From Actinoplanes cyaneus (GTDB taxonomy: Bacteria > Actinomycetota > Actinomycetes > Mycobacteriales > Micromonosporaceae), in NCBI RefSeq assembly GCF_016862095.1, contig NZ_BOMH01000030.1:1-64000 (forward strand): a DNA stretch of 64,000 nucleotides, given 5' to 3'. Under the pieces are notes generated by a model that did no database searches, was not told where the DNA came from, and saw only the letters and a list, made by a program, of their open reading frames with translations. Shown piece after piece: positions 28,004-36,553 of this stretch (position 1 is the stretch's first letter; every line of letters starts with the position of its first letter). The position numbers and the translations under genes are program-made.

Positions 28004-29965
28004 TCAGCTGCTCAGCGCGGTGATCGTCAGGGTGGTGCGGTAGTTGCCCTTGTCGACGCTGTCCGGGACCTTGAAGCTCAGGGAGGCGCCGAGCGTCGCC
28101 GAGCCACGGACGTGACCCTGCGCGGCCGAGCCCAGCACGCTGGATTCGGCGAGGCCCTTGCCGTTGTCGACCGCGTTCGCGACAGCGGGGCCGGGGTTCG
28201 CGCCGGCGCCGTTGGACACCAGGTAGGGCGTCCAGCCCAGGGCCGAGCCGGCGATGCTCTTGCCGGCGTCGGTGAAGTCCCCCACGTTGGCCGAGATCGA
28301 CCACGGGGAGAGCGTGCGCCGGCTGTCCGACACCTTGATCGGGTTGATCTTGCCGTTCGCGGCGAGGTTGTACGCCTCGTCCGCGGTGGCGGTGCCCAGG
28401 TCGACGAGGCCGTTCTTGCCGTCGATGGTCCAGCCGAACTCACCCGGCGCGAGCGTCGGGACGTTCACCTGGATGTCCTGGTTGTCGCCGTGGTACGGGT
28501 GCACCGTCACCTTGTCGACAACCGTGCCGACGCCCTTGTCCGAGCCGTTGGAGCAGGAGCTGCCCAGCTCGACCGCGGCGTTCGGGGCGGCGCAGGTGCC
28601 GCTCCGGACGTCCGCCACGACTAGCTTGTCGTTGCGGACCTCGACCTTGATGTACGACCGCACGTGCTCCTGGTTCTGCACGGAGTTGTACCAGTAGTTC
28701 TCCGGCTTCAGCGGGTCCGGGCCGTTGCCCGCGCCGCTGGTCCCGCTCGAGTCGGGCTTGGTGATGTCGTAGTACTTGGAACCCGAGGCCGAGTTCGCGG
28801 TCACGTACAGGACACCGCCGGGGCCGGCGAAGACCTCGGACTGACCGGGCTGCTCGGCCGGGTCTGCCTTCTGACCGTTCTTGATCAGGTAACTGCGGGT
28901 GTACACGTGGTCGTGGCCCTGCAGCACCAGGTCGACGCCGAGCTTGGAGAAGGTCGTCGGGAAGTCCACCCGGCGTACCTTGTTGTCCCCGTCCTTGGCG
29001 TGCGAGGCGGCCGAGTAGATCGAGTGGTGGTAGACCAGCACGGTCCACTTCGCGTCGCCACCGTGCTTGTTGATCACGTCGGTCACGTAGGCGACGTGGG
29101 CCGCGTCGCCGCCGCCCTTGTTGCTGTCGTAGGAGTTGCTGTTCAGGTCGATGAACAGCGTGTCCTTGTAGATGTACCAGTAGTCGCCGCCCGACGTCGT
29201 GGCGCCGGAGTTGTCGGCGTAGTACGAGGTCGACCGGTCCGTGTTGGGCGTGTAGAGGTGCTGCTCGTACGCCTTGCCACCGACGTCGTGGTTACCGATG
29301 GTCGCGGCCCACGGGTACTGACGCAGCTTGTCGGAGGCCAGGAAGGCGTTCCACTGCGACTCCGTGTTCGCGGTCTCGACCTGGTCGCCGCCGGAGACCA
29401 GCAGCTCGGCGTTGGGGTTGGCGGCGGTCGACACGGCCAGCGTGTCCTCCCAGCCGGCCTGGTCCTTGGCCAGGTTGCCGGAGGCGCCGATCTGCGGGTC
29501 GCCGTAGAACAGGAAGTCGTAGTCGCCCTCGAAGTCCTGAGTCTTGAACTGGTACGCCGACGACCAGGCGCCCTCGGAGCCCACCCGGTAGGTGTACGCG
29601 GTGTTCTCCCGCAGGCCCGTGATCGTCGCGTGCCGGTTGTACCCACCACTGGTGGCGATGTTCGCGGCGCCGGTCGCGGCGAAGGTCACGGCGTTCGCCG
29701 GGAACTCGCCGTTGACCAGGGAAGCGGTAGGGGCGACCTGGATCTGCTGCGCGGTGTCCACGCTGGAGTACCAGGTCACGATGCGCTGCGCCTCGTTGGC
29801 GCCCACCCCGAGGATCACCGCGGAGACGGAGCTGTCCGCCGCGGCCGCAGGGGTGACAAGGCCGCTGCCGAGGGCAACCGCCATGCCGAGGAAGACCGCG
29901 GTGGCCCCTGCGGCCACACGGTTCCGAGCAAACCCGGAGGCCTGCTTCGAGTGGTTGGTTCTCAT
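28004..29965 (-). CDS. Exported metallophosphoesterase with WxL-like C-terminal domain
   Basis: The 653-residue product has a signal peptide (about 1-42), a purple-acid-phosphatase-like N-terminal fibronectin domain (about 45-155) and a calcineurin-type catalytic domain (about 165-440). All metal motifs are present: YGDPQIG, SGGDQVE, TIGNHDVGG, VYHHSIY and LQGHDHVYTRSY. The last ~170 residues form a separate domain with SDSRRTLSPWSISANVGDF, LGWTPYL and a terminal SLSFKVP...TTLTITALSS, closely resembling the WxL wall-binding domain of Firmicutes. AAGGA precedes the ATG at 29965. Predicted role: surface phosphatase/phosphodiesterase retained through the neighbouring DUF916 protein. Confidence 0.85.
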   Translation of the reverse strand: MRTNHSKQASGFARNRVAAGATAVFLGMAVALGSGLVTPAAAADSSVSAVILGVGANEAQRIVTWYSSVDTAQQIQVAPTASLVNGEFPANAVTFAATGAANIATSGGYNRHATITGLRENTAYTYRVGSEGAWSSAYQFKTQDFEGDYDFLFYGDPQIGASGNLAKDQAGWEDTLAVSTAANPNAELLVSGGDQVETANTESQWNAFLASDKLRQYPWAATIGNHDVGGKAYEQHLYTPNTDRSTSYYADNSGATTSGGDYWYIYKDTLFIDLNSNSYDSNKGGGDAAHVAYVTDVINKHGGDAKWTVLVYHHSIYSAASHAKDGDNKVRRVDFPTTFSKLGVDLVLQGHDHVYTRSYLIKNGQKADPAEQPGQSEVFAGPGGVLYVTANSASGSKYYDITKPDSSGTSGAGNGPDPLKPENYWYNSVQNQEHVRSYIKVEVRNDKLVVADVRSGTCAAPNAAVELGSSCSNGSDKGVGTVVDKVTVHPYHGDNQDIQVNVPTLAPGEFGWTIDGKNGLVDLGTATADEAYNLAANGKINPIKVSDSRRTLSPWSISANVGDFTDAGKSIAGSALGWTPYLVSNGAGANPGPAVANAVDNGKGLAESSVLGSAAQGHVRGSATLGASLSFKVPDSVDKGNYRTTLTITALSS

Positions 29966-30102
29966 CGGTGTCCGTTCCTTGTTCCGGATGAGAGAGATGG
30001 CTTCCCGCTGAGAAAGTTCTGGGGAGCGAGATCAAGCTGGTCCGGTCGGATGAACCGGGAGTTAACAAGATCAAGAGCATCGGTGGCACCCACCGGAAGA
30101 CC

Positions 30103-31290
30103 TCAGCCCTGCGTGATCCGTTGCACGAACCAGACCAGCCCCATCACGGACACACCGGCCGAAATGAGGGCGGTGGTCCACAGCCCGGCCCGCCGTGACC
30201 TACGTCGCAGCAGCATGAGCAGCGGAAAGGCCACGGCGATGACACCGAGCTGGACCGCCTCGATGCCGACATTGAACACCAGCAATGACCACAGCAGCGT
30301 CCAGGAGAAGGCCTCGTCGATGCCGAGCGCCCCGGCGAACCCGAGACCGTGCACCAGCCCGAACAGGAACACCACGCCCAGACGGGTCCACCCGGCACGA
30401 TCCAGGCCGCGGCCCGGCGGGAGGTCGGGCACGTGAGTGCGGAGCCGCCACAGATGCCACGCCGCGACCACCGCGATGGAGAGCGCGATGATCGGTTCCA
30501 CCACCGACGCCGGCACGTCGACCAGGCCCAGCGCCGCGAGCATGAACGTGACCGAGTGCGCCGCCGTGAACGCGGTCGCGGCCAGCACGATCTCCCGCAA
30601 CCGGCGGGAACCGGCGATCAGTGCCAGCAGGAACAGGATGTGATCGATGCCGGTGAGCAGATGCTCGGCCCCGAGCAGGAAGAACTCGCCGAACCGCTGT
30701 TCCCACGACTGCCCGGTGGAGAAGGACGGCTTGTTCGCGTCGAGCGCCGCGCTGCCGGTCCGGCCGTCCAGCTCGTAGGTGACGATGGTCTTGACGCCTT
30801 TGACATACGTCTCGGTGTCCGGGAAGAGCCCGCTGTGCACCTCGTGCGCGTCCGAGGCTTGCGGGCAATTCCAGTCGAGGACCAATCTGGCGTACGGAAC
30901 AGCCTCGCGCACCTCCATGACGAAGTCCCCGACGGGCGTGCCGGTGCATGCCGCGCCCGCCGACTTCACCCCGAGGCGCTCGGTGACGTACCTGACGGCG
31001 GAGTCCCGGTGCGCGTTCAGCGCCGCCCCCATCGCCGCGTCGTCCTCGGCCTCGAACGCGTCGGTCCCCGCCCGGAACAGCGGGTCGTCCTTCTCGTAGT
31101 CCGCGGCCGAGACGATGAACAGGTCGTACTCCAGCTCCACCGTGGTACGGACGTGACCGGCGTCTCCCGCGGTCACGTCGACGTAGACGGTGGAGCTGAA
31201 GCCGTGGGCGAGCGCCGGCTCGGCACTCAGCAGGACGGTCGCCGTGGCGGCGACCCCCAGGACGGCGGTGGCAATGGCACGGCGCAACAC
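30103..31290 (-). CDS. HupE/UreJ-family membrane protein
   Basis: The 395-residue protein has a signal peptide (about 5-28, ending ALAHG), an extracytoplasmic domain of about 150 residues, then 7 transmembrane helices with the HupE/UreJ_2 motifs LLGAEHLLTGIDHILFLLALI, AFTAAHSVTF, FGLVHGLGFA and FNVGIEAVQLG. The family is linked to metal (nickel or cobalt) handling by its histidine-bearing helices, but this long form is uncharacterised. GTG at 31290 has AAGGAG at 31296-31301; the longer frame to 31383 is unsupported. It lies 137 bp upstream of the phosphoesterase gene in the same orientation, possibly supplying metal for it (inference). Confidence 0.82.
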   Translation of the reverse strand: MLRRAIATAVLGVAATATVLLSAEPALAHGFSSTVYVDVTAGDAGHVRTTVELEYDLFIVSAADYEKDDPLFRAGTDAFEAEDDAAMGAALNAHRDSAVRYVTERLGVKSAGAACTGTPVGDFVMEVREAVPYARLVLDWNCPQASDAHEVHSGLFPDTETYVKGVKTIVTYELDGRTGSAALDANKPSFSTGQSWEQRFGEFFLLGAEHLLTGIDHILFLLALIAGSRRLREIVLAATAFTAAHSVTFMLAALGLVDVPASVVEPIIALSIAVVAAWHLWRLRTHVPDLPPGRGLDRAGWTRLGVVFLFGLVHGLGFAGALGIDEAFSWTLLWSLLVFNVGIEAVQLGVIAVAFPLLMLLRRRSRRAGLWTTALISAGVSVMGLVWFVQRITQG

Positions 31291-31453
31291 GGTGGCTCCT
31301 TCGGATGTGGCCTGAGCACCGTGCACGTCTCCGGTGAACAAGATCGAGACGGTAGGCGAACCACTGGCGACAAGGTGGTCCACCGGTCTTGATACGCCAC
31401 GGATCCGGTGTAGGAAGGGGCGTCACCACCCCCCACCACGAGGCAGACCCACC

Positions 31454-32116
31454 TTGCGCCACCCGTTCCGGGCCGTCGCCACACTCGCCGCGGCCGCCAT
31501 GCTGATCACCGGTTGCGGCTCCGGCGACGAATGGTCCGAGCCCCACGCCGCGCCCACCCCCGTCGGCTCCCTCGGCCCGGGCTTCCTCGCCCCTTCGGCC
31601 AGTCCCGCGCCGGAGAGCACGATCACGCCGGCCCCGGGCTCGTGGTCCGGCGTGCACCCGCCGGAGGGCTACCGCGTGGTGCTGCTCACCGTCGGCGACG
31701 ACGCGCCGACGAAAGCGCTGGTCACCGCCGTGAACGAGTGGGCCCGGAGCGAGAAGGCCGATCTGCGGACGATCGTCGCCGGCGCCCACGACCCCATCGC
31801 GAGCATCAGCGAGGCGATCAAGCTTCGCCCCGATCTGATCGTCAGCGCCGGCGACTCACTGGTCGACCCGCTCGCGATCGTCACCGCCAGCCACCTGGAC
31901 CAGCAGTTCCTGGTCGTCGGCGCCGAGTTGGCCGAGCCGACCGGCAACGTCACCGCCGCTGACTGGGCCGGCGCGTCCTTCCGCGGCGAGGGCCTGGGCT
32001 CCGCCTCCACCTACGACCCGGCGTCCTTCACCGCCGAACGCTGCGGCAACGCCGTCCGGGCGGGAGTCGCCGCCGTCCTGCACAAGGTCACCGGCATCAT
32101 CGTCTGGCTCCGCTGA
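31454..32116 (+). CDS. Lipoprotein, BMP-like substrate-binding protein
   Basis: From a TTG at 31454 the product is 220 residues: a basic/hydrophobic signal with lipobox LITGC (Cys21), a proline/serine-rich linker (about 25-65), and a Rossmann-like domain. That domain resembles part of periplasmic BMP/sugar-binding proteins (VVLLTVGDDAPTKALVTAVNEW, KLRPDLIVSAGDSLVDPLAI, QQFLVVGAELAEP). At about 150 residues it is only about half a usual binding protein. The frame is open from 31334, but the lipobox position favours the later start. It is divergent from the HupE gene. No transporter genes are adjacent. Confidence 0.65.
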   Translation: MRHPFRAVATLAAAAMLITGCGSGDEWSEPHAAPTPVGSLGPGFLAPSASPAPESTITPAPGSWSGVHPPEGYRVVLLTVGDDAPTKALVTAVNEWARSEKADLRTIVAGAHDPIASISEAIKLRPDLIVSAGDSLVDPLAIVTASHLDQQFLVVGAELAEPTGNVTAADWAGASFRGEGLGSASTYDPASFTAERCGNAVRAGVAAVLHKVTGIIVWLR

Positions 32117-32139
32117 CCCCGCGGGCGGCGGACCCGGCC

Positions 32140-32240
32140 GGACGGACCCGGCAGCGCGCGGAAACCCCACCGGACAGGCCTGGCAGCGCGCGGACACCCC
32201 CACCGGACGAGCCCGGCAACACGCGGACGGCCCCGGCCAG
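32140..32240. repeat. GC-rich 32-33-bp direct repeat, three copies
   Basis: Units containing GACGGACCCGGCAGCGCGCGGA followed by CCCCACCG recur with spacings of 32 and 33 bp (CAGCGCGCGG at 32152 and 32184, degenerate CAACACGCGG at 32217). The 212 bp between the lipoprotein and the enolase-superfamily gene hold no supported gene. Confidence 0.6.
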
Positions 32241-32328
32241 TGACAGATCGGACGCGCGGCTCACCGCGTACGGGAAATGGTGGTGATCTGGTCCGGGTTA
32301 GAAACCCGGAGCCGCGGTGCGGTCGTGG

Positions 32329-33468
32329 TCAGCGGGCGCGACCGGTCACGACCCCGGCGGCGAGATCGATCCACTCGGTCCGTTCGGTCGCCTCGCCGAG
32401 GGCCGCCTCGTCGGGCTCGATGCCGATGCCCGGCCCGGCCGGGACCGCGATGTGACCGTCCCGCACCACGATCGGCGGCGTGATGTCCTGCTTGTAGAAG
32501 CGCTCCGACCCGGAAAGGTCGCCGACCAGCGTGAAGTGCTCCATGGCGGCGAGGGCGACGTTGGCCGCCCGCCCGATGCCGGTCTCCAGCATGCCGCCGA
32601 CCCAGACCGGCACGCCCCGCGCGCCGCAGGCGTCGTGGATGTCGCGCGCCTCGAGGTAACCCCCGACCCGGCCGGGTTTGATGTTGATGATGGCGGCCGC
32701 GCCGGCGTCGATCGCGTGCGCCGCGGTCGCCGCGGAGACGATCGGCTCGTCCAGGCAGATCCGGGTCTTGAGGCGCCGGGCGAGCAAGGCGTGCCCGTCG
32801 ACGTCGTCAGCGTCGAGCGGCTGCTCGATCATCACCAGGTCGCAGTCGTCGAGCCGGGCGAGGTGGCCGGCGTCGTCGAGCGTGTAGGCGCCGTTCGCGT
32901 CGACCTGGAGGGCGGCGTGGGGGCCGAGGAACTCCCGGACGAGGCGGACGGGTTCCTCGTCCCACCCGGGCTTGATCTTGAGCTTGATCCGCCGGTAGTG
33001 CTCGCGGTTCCAGAAATGATCGGCAGCCTCCCGCAGTTCGTCGCGGGTCATGATGCCGAGGGAGACGCCGGCCGGCACGGAGGTGCGGGTCGCGCCGAGG
33101 TACCCGGCGAGCGACATCCCCTTCCGGCGGAGCTGCGCGTCGAGGATCGCCATCTCGAGGACGGCTTTGGCGTTCGGGTTTCCGTCGACGGCGGTGAACG
33201 CGGCCCGGGCGTTCTCGGCGGTCACTTCGACGAGCCGCTCGACCAGCGGGATGAGCCGCTCACGCAGGACCCGCACGCAGCCTTCGAGGTATTCCGGCGA
33301 GTAGACCGGCTCGGCCATCGCGACACACTCGCCCCAGCCGACCACGCCGTCCGTGGTGTGGACGCTGACCAGGAGGGCCTCGCGGTCGAACTCCGTGTAA
33401 ACGGACGTCCGGAACGGCGTCACGAGTGGTAATCGCACCCAGTGCAGCCGGATTCGCGCGATCCTCAT
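32329..33468 (-). CDS. Enolase-superfamily N-acylamino-acid racemase / o-succinylbenzoate synthase type
   Basis: The 379-residue protein has the full muconate-lactonizing-enzyme subgroup active site: KxK at Lys164/Lys166, metal ligands Asp190, Glu215 and Asp240, and opposing base Lys264 in NIKPGRVGG, then GGMLETGIG. It therefore belongs to the MenC/N-succinylamino-acid racemase family, which cannot be split by sequence alone. No other menaquinone gene is nearby. The coupled GNAT gene upstream favours N-succinylamino-acid racemase in a D- to L-amino-acid conversion pathway. The ATG at 33468 overlaps the GNAT stop (ATGA). Confidence 0.85.
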   Translation of the reverse strand: MRIARIRLHWVRLPLVTPFRTSVYTEFDREALLVSVHTTDGVVGWGECVAMAEPVYSPEYLEGCVRVLRERLIPLVERLVEVTAENARAAFTAVDGNPNAKAVLEMAILDAQLRRKGMSLAGYLGATRTSVPAGVSLGIMTRDELREAADHFWNREHYRRIKLKIKPGWDEEPVRLVREFLGPHAALQVDANGAYTLDDAGHLARLDDCDLVMIEQPLDADDVDGHALLARRLKTRICLDEPIVSAATAAHAIDAGAAAIINIKPGRVGGYLEARDIHDACGARGVPVWVGGMLETGIGRAANVALAAMEHFTLVGDLSGSERFYKQDITPPIVVRDGHIAVPAGPGIGIEPDEAALGEATERTEWIDLAAGVVTGRAR

Positions 33469-34322
33469 TCGTCGTACCCCGCTTCTACGCCGACGGGAAG
33501 CAGGACATAGTTCTTACCCTTGTCCATACCCACCACGCGGTAGTCGCGTGACAGCAGGGACCGGAAGTGCTCACGGACCTTGTCCCGCTCGACCTCGGCG
33601 CGGAGTGGATCATCCTCGCGGAGCTGGGCGATGTCGTCCGGGATCTCGATCACCTCGGACTCCGCGGGGGTGAGGGCGTGCCGCCGTTTCTGCCCGAGCT
33701 CGCCGGTCATCGCGCGCTCGACCCAGTTGTCGCACAGGTCCCAGTTGACGAGCAGCCGGTCGGTGTCCTGGCCGTTGTTGACGCCGTCCTTGAGCTTGCC
33801 GTAATAATCCGTCTCGTACGACGCGACGGTGGCGCCCAGCTTGCACAGATTGAAATACGCGTTGCGGGACACCAGGGGGTCGAACGTCCACCGGATCGAC
33901 TTCAGACCCCGCTCCAGTGCCCATTGCCGCTGATGCCGCTTCATGGCGTAACCGACACCGCGGTTACTCTTCGCACGCACCACGCCCGCGATGGACGAAT
34001 GCAGGTGGTCCGGACGGCCGTTGGACGCGAGTGAGCCGAACAGGCCGACGGCGCAGCCGACCAGCTCGCCGTGCACGTACGCCCCGGCGACGTAGTTGCC
34101 GGTGTGGAACAGCGTCCGTAACAGGCTGGTGCTGATCACCTCGGTGCGCTCGGCCTCGGTCCGCGCTCCCCACACGTTCCACAACAACTGCGCGGCGGCC
34201 TCGAGTTGCCCCGCGGTCCGCAGCATCTCCACGTCGGCATCCCAGCCGGGCGCGGCATGCCGCACCTGGTCGGTTACGGCGCTTCCGGTATGCAACACGT
34301 CACCCGCCGTTTCCCAAGCCAC
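33465..34322 (-). CDS. GNAT-family acyltransferase coupled to the racemase
   Basis: The GNAT fold is visible between about residues 30 and 190: ADVEMLRTAGQLEAAAQLLWNVWG, GAYVHGELVGCAVGLFG, and the acyl-CoA loop region with AKSNRGVGYAMKRHQRQWALERG, then RWTFDPLVSRNAYFNLCKLGA. The last motif is typical of COG3375-type transferases found beside MenC-like racemases. In Geobacillus such a transferase succinylates D-amino acids for the racemase; the same reaction is inferred here. The C-terminal 100 residues are family-specific. Start GTG 34322 is chosen over GTG 34373, but neither has a clear ribosome-binding site. The 271 bp upstream hold no gene and include an AT-richer promoter-like stretch. 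Confidence 0.78.
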   Translation of the reverse strand: MAWETAGDVLHTGSAVTDQVRHAAPGWDADVEMLRTAGQLEAAAQLLWNVWGARTEAERTEVISTSLLRTLFHTGNYVAGAYVHGELVGCAVGLFGSLASNGRPDHLHSSIAGVVRAKSNRGVGYAMKRHQRQWALERGLKSIRWTFDPLVSRNAYFNLCKLGATVASYETDYYGKLKDGVNNGQDTDRLLVNWDLCDNWVERAMTGELGQKRRHALTPAESEVIEIPDDIAQLREDDPLRAEVERDKVREHFRSLLSRDYRVVGMDKGKNYVLLPVGVEAGYDE

Positions 34323-34593
34323 TGAACATGAAAAAGTTTCGCGTCCAGCCGCAATTCCGGGCCCATGATCCACGCCCGCTTGGCATTTCTCGCGAAACAG
34401 AAGCGGACCCTACCCACTTAATGGTGTGTCCAACAAGCTTACCCGCCGTAACGGCCAGAAACGCGCCAAGTCTGCGTTATGCACGGACCGCTATAAAACC
34501 GCAGCGCGTGGCACCGATGGCGATGATCCAGGAGGACCGGGACAGTGGTGGTCACTCGCGGCCACGAGGTAATCCGTTCGTGTCCGGCAGAGC

Positions 34594-35541
34594 TCAGCCG
34601 AAGAGCTGCTTGCGTTCCGGCGGCCGATTGTTGACCAACGCCGCCGCCATCGCCATCTGATCCCGGACCCGGCGCACCGACGCGTCCCACTGCCGGGACA
34701 GGCCGGGCCGGCTCTCGAGTCCCTCCCAGACCGACAGGGCGAACCCGTCGAGCCGGGCCGCCGGCATCCAGAGATGGAGCAGGTGATCGACGGCGGGCCG
34801 AAGTTTGACGACGCTCTGCGCGGGCTGTTCCACACCGATCTGACTCTGCTCGATGATGGACATCAGCGCAGTCAGCAACCAGTCGTGCAGCGCAAGATCT
34901 TCACACAGATTCACGATGTCGTCGATCTGCGCGGGGCCCAGCTCCAGCCGGACCGTGCGCAGGCCGTCCTCCCGGACGGCGAAGTGCCACTTCACGTCCT
35001 CGGCGCCGTCCTTGATCGTCGCCGCCCAGCGCAGCACCGTCCGGCGGGCCCGCACCGGCGGCTTGCGGTCCAGCACCGGGGAGCCCTGGATCCCGGTGAG
35101 CAGGCGGACGCAGAGCGCGCCCATGCCCATCATCGACGACGACCGGTCTGCGAGGAGGTGGGCATCCGCCGTCCCGGGCAGGTCGGGCCGGCCCAGCGCC
35201 TCCACCATCCCGAGACGCGCGAGGTAGTGCGACCAGGGCTGCCGGAAACCACCGGCGACCGGCTCGATCCGGGTCACCGCGGAGCTCTGCAGCACCCGGC
35301 CGCCGGTCAGGCAGGCCCGGCCCATGAGCGTGCCGACACCCCGCACCTTGGCGCCCGAGCGGGCGACGATGCGGCAGTCCACGCCGGTGTAGGTCTTCGG
35401 GCTCACCGCGTAACTGATCGGCCGCTCGAACGTCCTCACCCGCTCGCCGGCCAGCAGCCCCAGTGCGTCCTCGACGCGGTCGCGGGGCATGCCACCGGAG
35501 TGGCGCAGCGCCGCGGTCAGAACCTCACCCAGGATCAGCAC
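34594..35541 (-). CDS. SCO2521-family conserved hypothetical protein
   Basis: The 315-residue soluble protein has no recognised enzymatic motif. It begins LILGEVLTAALRHSGGM and has a predicted beta-rich N-terminal half with SYAVSPKTYTGVDCRI, GVGTLMGRACLTGG, and an alpha-helical C-terminal half. Its position as last gene of a four-gene operon, after a SCO2522-like gene and a variant P-loop gene, matches the Streptomyces SCO2521-SCO2524 cluster as I remember it. It starts with GTG at 35541, overlapping the preceding stop by 17 bp. Function unknown. Confidence 0.65.
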   Translation of the reverse strand: MLILGEVLTAALRHSGGMPRDRVEDALGLLAGERVRTFERPISYAVSPKTYTGVDCRIVARSGAKVRGVGTLMGRACLTGGRVLQSSAVTRIEPVAGGFRQPWSHYLARLGMVEALGRPDLPGTADAHLLADRSSSMMGMGALCVRLLTGIQGSPVLDRKPPVRARRTVLRWAATIKDGAEDVKWHFAVREDGLRTVRLELGPAQIDDIVNLCEDLALHDWLLTALMSIIEQSQIGVEQPAQSVVKLRPAVDHLLHLWMPAARLDGFALSVWEGLESRPGLSRQWDASVRRVRDQMAMAAALVNNRPPERKQLFG

Positions 35542-36553
35542 CGCGCACCGGCCCGGTGTCGACGAACAGGTACTCGATCCGGTCCACCACTTCCAGCGGC
35601 AGCGAGATCCCCTCCCCCTTGGCCCGATCGCTGACCTGGCCGAGCACGGCCGGGTCCACCGCCACCTGCTGCAGGATCGTCCGCACGGCGTTCTCGATGG
35701 GCAGGAACAGCGGGGCGCAGACGGTCATCGCCCGGTACGCGTTGAACGGCGCCGCCCGATCGTTGATCCGCAGGACCATCGGGAGCGCCGACCAGTTGTC
35801 CGGCAGGTCCGGCGGCGGTGGGTGCGGCACCGCGACCGAACGCCCGTTGTCGCGCAGCAGTCCCAGCCGCAGCAACTGCCACACGGCCGCCAGCATCGCG
35901 CACGACCAGAGCCGGCCGTCGGCCTCCTCCCGCCACAGCTCGATGTCGGCGAAGATCGAGTGGTTGACCGCGGCGTTCTCGGCCGGCGGACGCCACGCCG
36001 TGGGCCGTTTCATCGCCTCGTGCGTCTCGGTCGCCGGTGACCGCTGCCCGTTGCAGAGCCAGCCCGTGTGGCTCACCGGCGGCCGGGCCGCGGTCGTGTT
36101 CGGGGGCGGATCCTCCACCAGACGTGCCTCGACCAGCTCGGCGAGGGAGAGCCCGGGCGGCCCGGTCTCCGGCTCCGCCGGGTTGCGGGCGACGCCGGCC
36201 ACGTTGTTGGCGCAGCCCGATTCCCGTACCAGATAATCGATCTCGAGTCCTGCCTTGCGGGCCGCCGCCACGAGTTTCGGGATCAGGGCCACGGGAGGCT
36301 CCGGCAGTCCGAAATAGTCGTCGATGAGGACGCACGTGCTGATCCGCGGGGCTCGCAGGTTCGCGTTCTCGGCGGCGGACCGGGCGGCGGCGAACCACAC
36401 GCCGATCCGCCGGAAGTGCTCGATGAAGAAGTGCTCGTCCAGCTCCAGGTCCGGGGCGTAGAAGTGGCCCAGCTCGACCGACAGGTGGGACAGCGGCGTC
36501 TTCTCCACCCGGGTGTCAGCGGTGGACTCGGAGAATCCGGTGCCGTCTCTCAT
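35525..36553 (-). CDS. SCO2522-family conserved hypothetical protein
   Basis: The 342-residue protein has an N-terminal region SVELGHFYAPDLELDEHFF followed by a Rossmann-like segment with STCVLIDDYFGLPEP and AAARKAGLEIDYLVRESGC, and a helical C-terminal half. The pattern fits the actinobacterial SCO2522 family of unknown function. The ATG at 36553 overlaps the stop of the variant P-loop gene (ATGA), so it is translationally coupled to it. The long upstream extension of the frame is discarded. Confidence 0.65.
   Translation of the reverse strand: MRDGTGFSESTADTRVEKTPLSHLSVELGHFYAPDLELDEHFFIEHFRRIGVWFAAARSAAENANLRAPRISTCVLIDDYFGLPEPPVALIPKLVAAARKAGLEIDYLVRESGCANNVAGVARNPAEPETGPPGLSLAELVEARLVEDPPPNTTAARPPVSHTGWLCNGQRSPATETHEAMKRPTAWRPPAENAAVNHSIFADIELWREEADGRLWSCAMLAAVWQLLRLGLLRDNGRSVAVPHPPPPDLPDNWSALPMVLRINDRAAPFNAYRAMTVCAPLFLPIENAVRTILQQVAVDPAVLGQVSDRAKGEGISLPLEVVDRIEYLFVDTGPVRGADPG

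Noticed and set aside
26669..28624. A 651-codon plus-strand open frame
   Set aside because: It is antisense to the DUF916 and phosphoesterase genes, has low-complexity composition and no motif.
28004..29965. Phosphoesterase as another degenerate enzyme like the NACHT-linked ones
   Set aside because: All five metal motifs including GNHD and GHDH are intact here, so it is probably active and unrelated in function to the pseudo-domains.
32329..33468. Assigning the enolase-superfamily gene as menC of menaquinone biosynthesis
   Set aside because: The active site fits both activities, but no other men gene is near, and the overlapping GNAT gene points to N-acylamino-acid racemisation.
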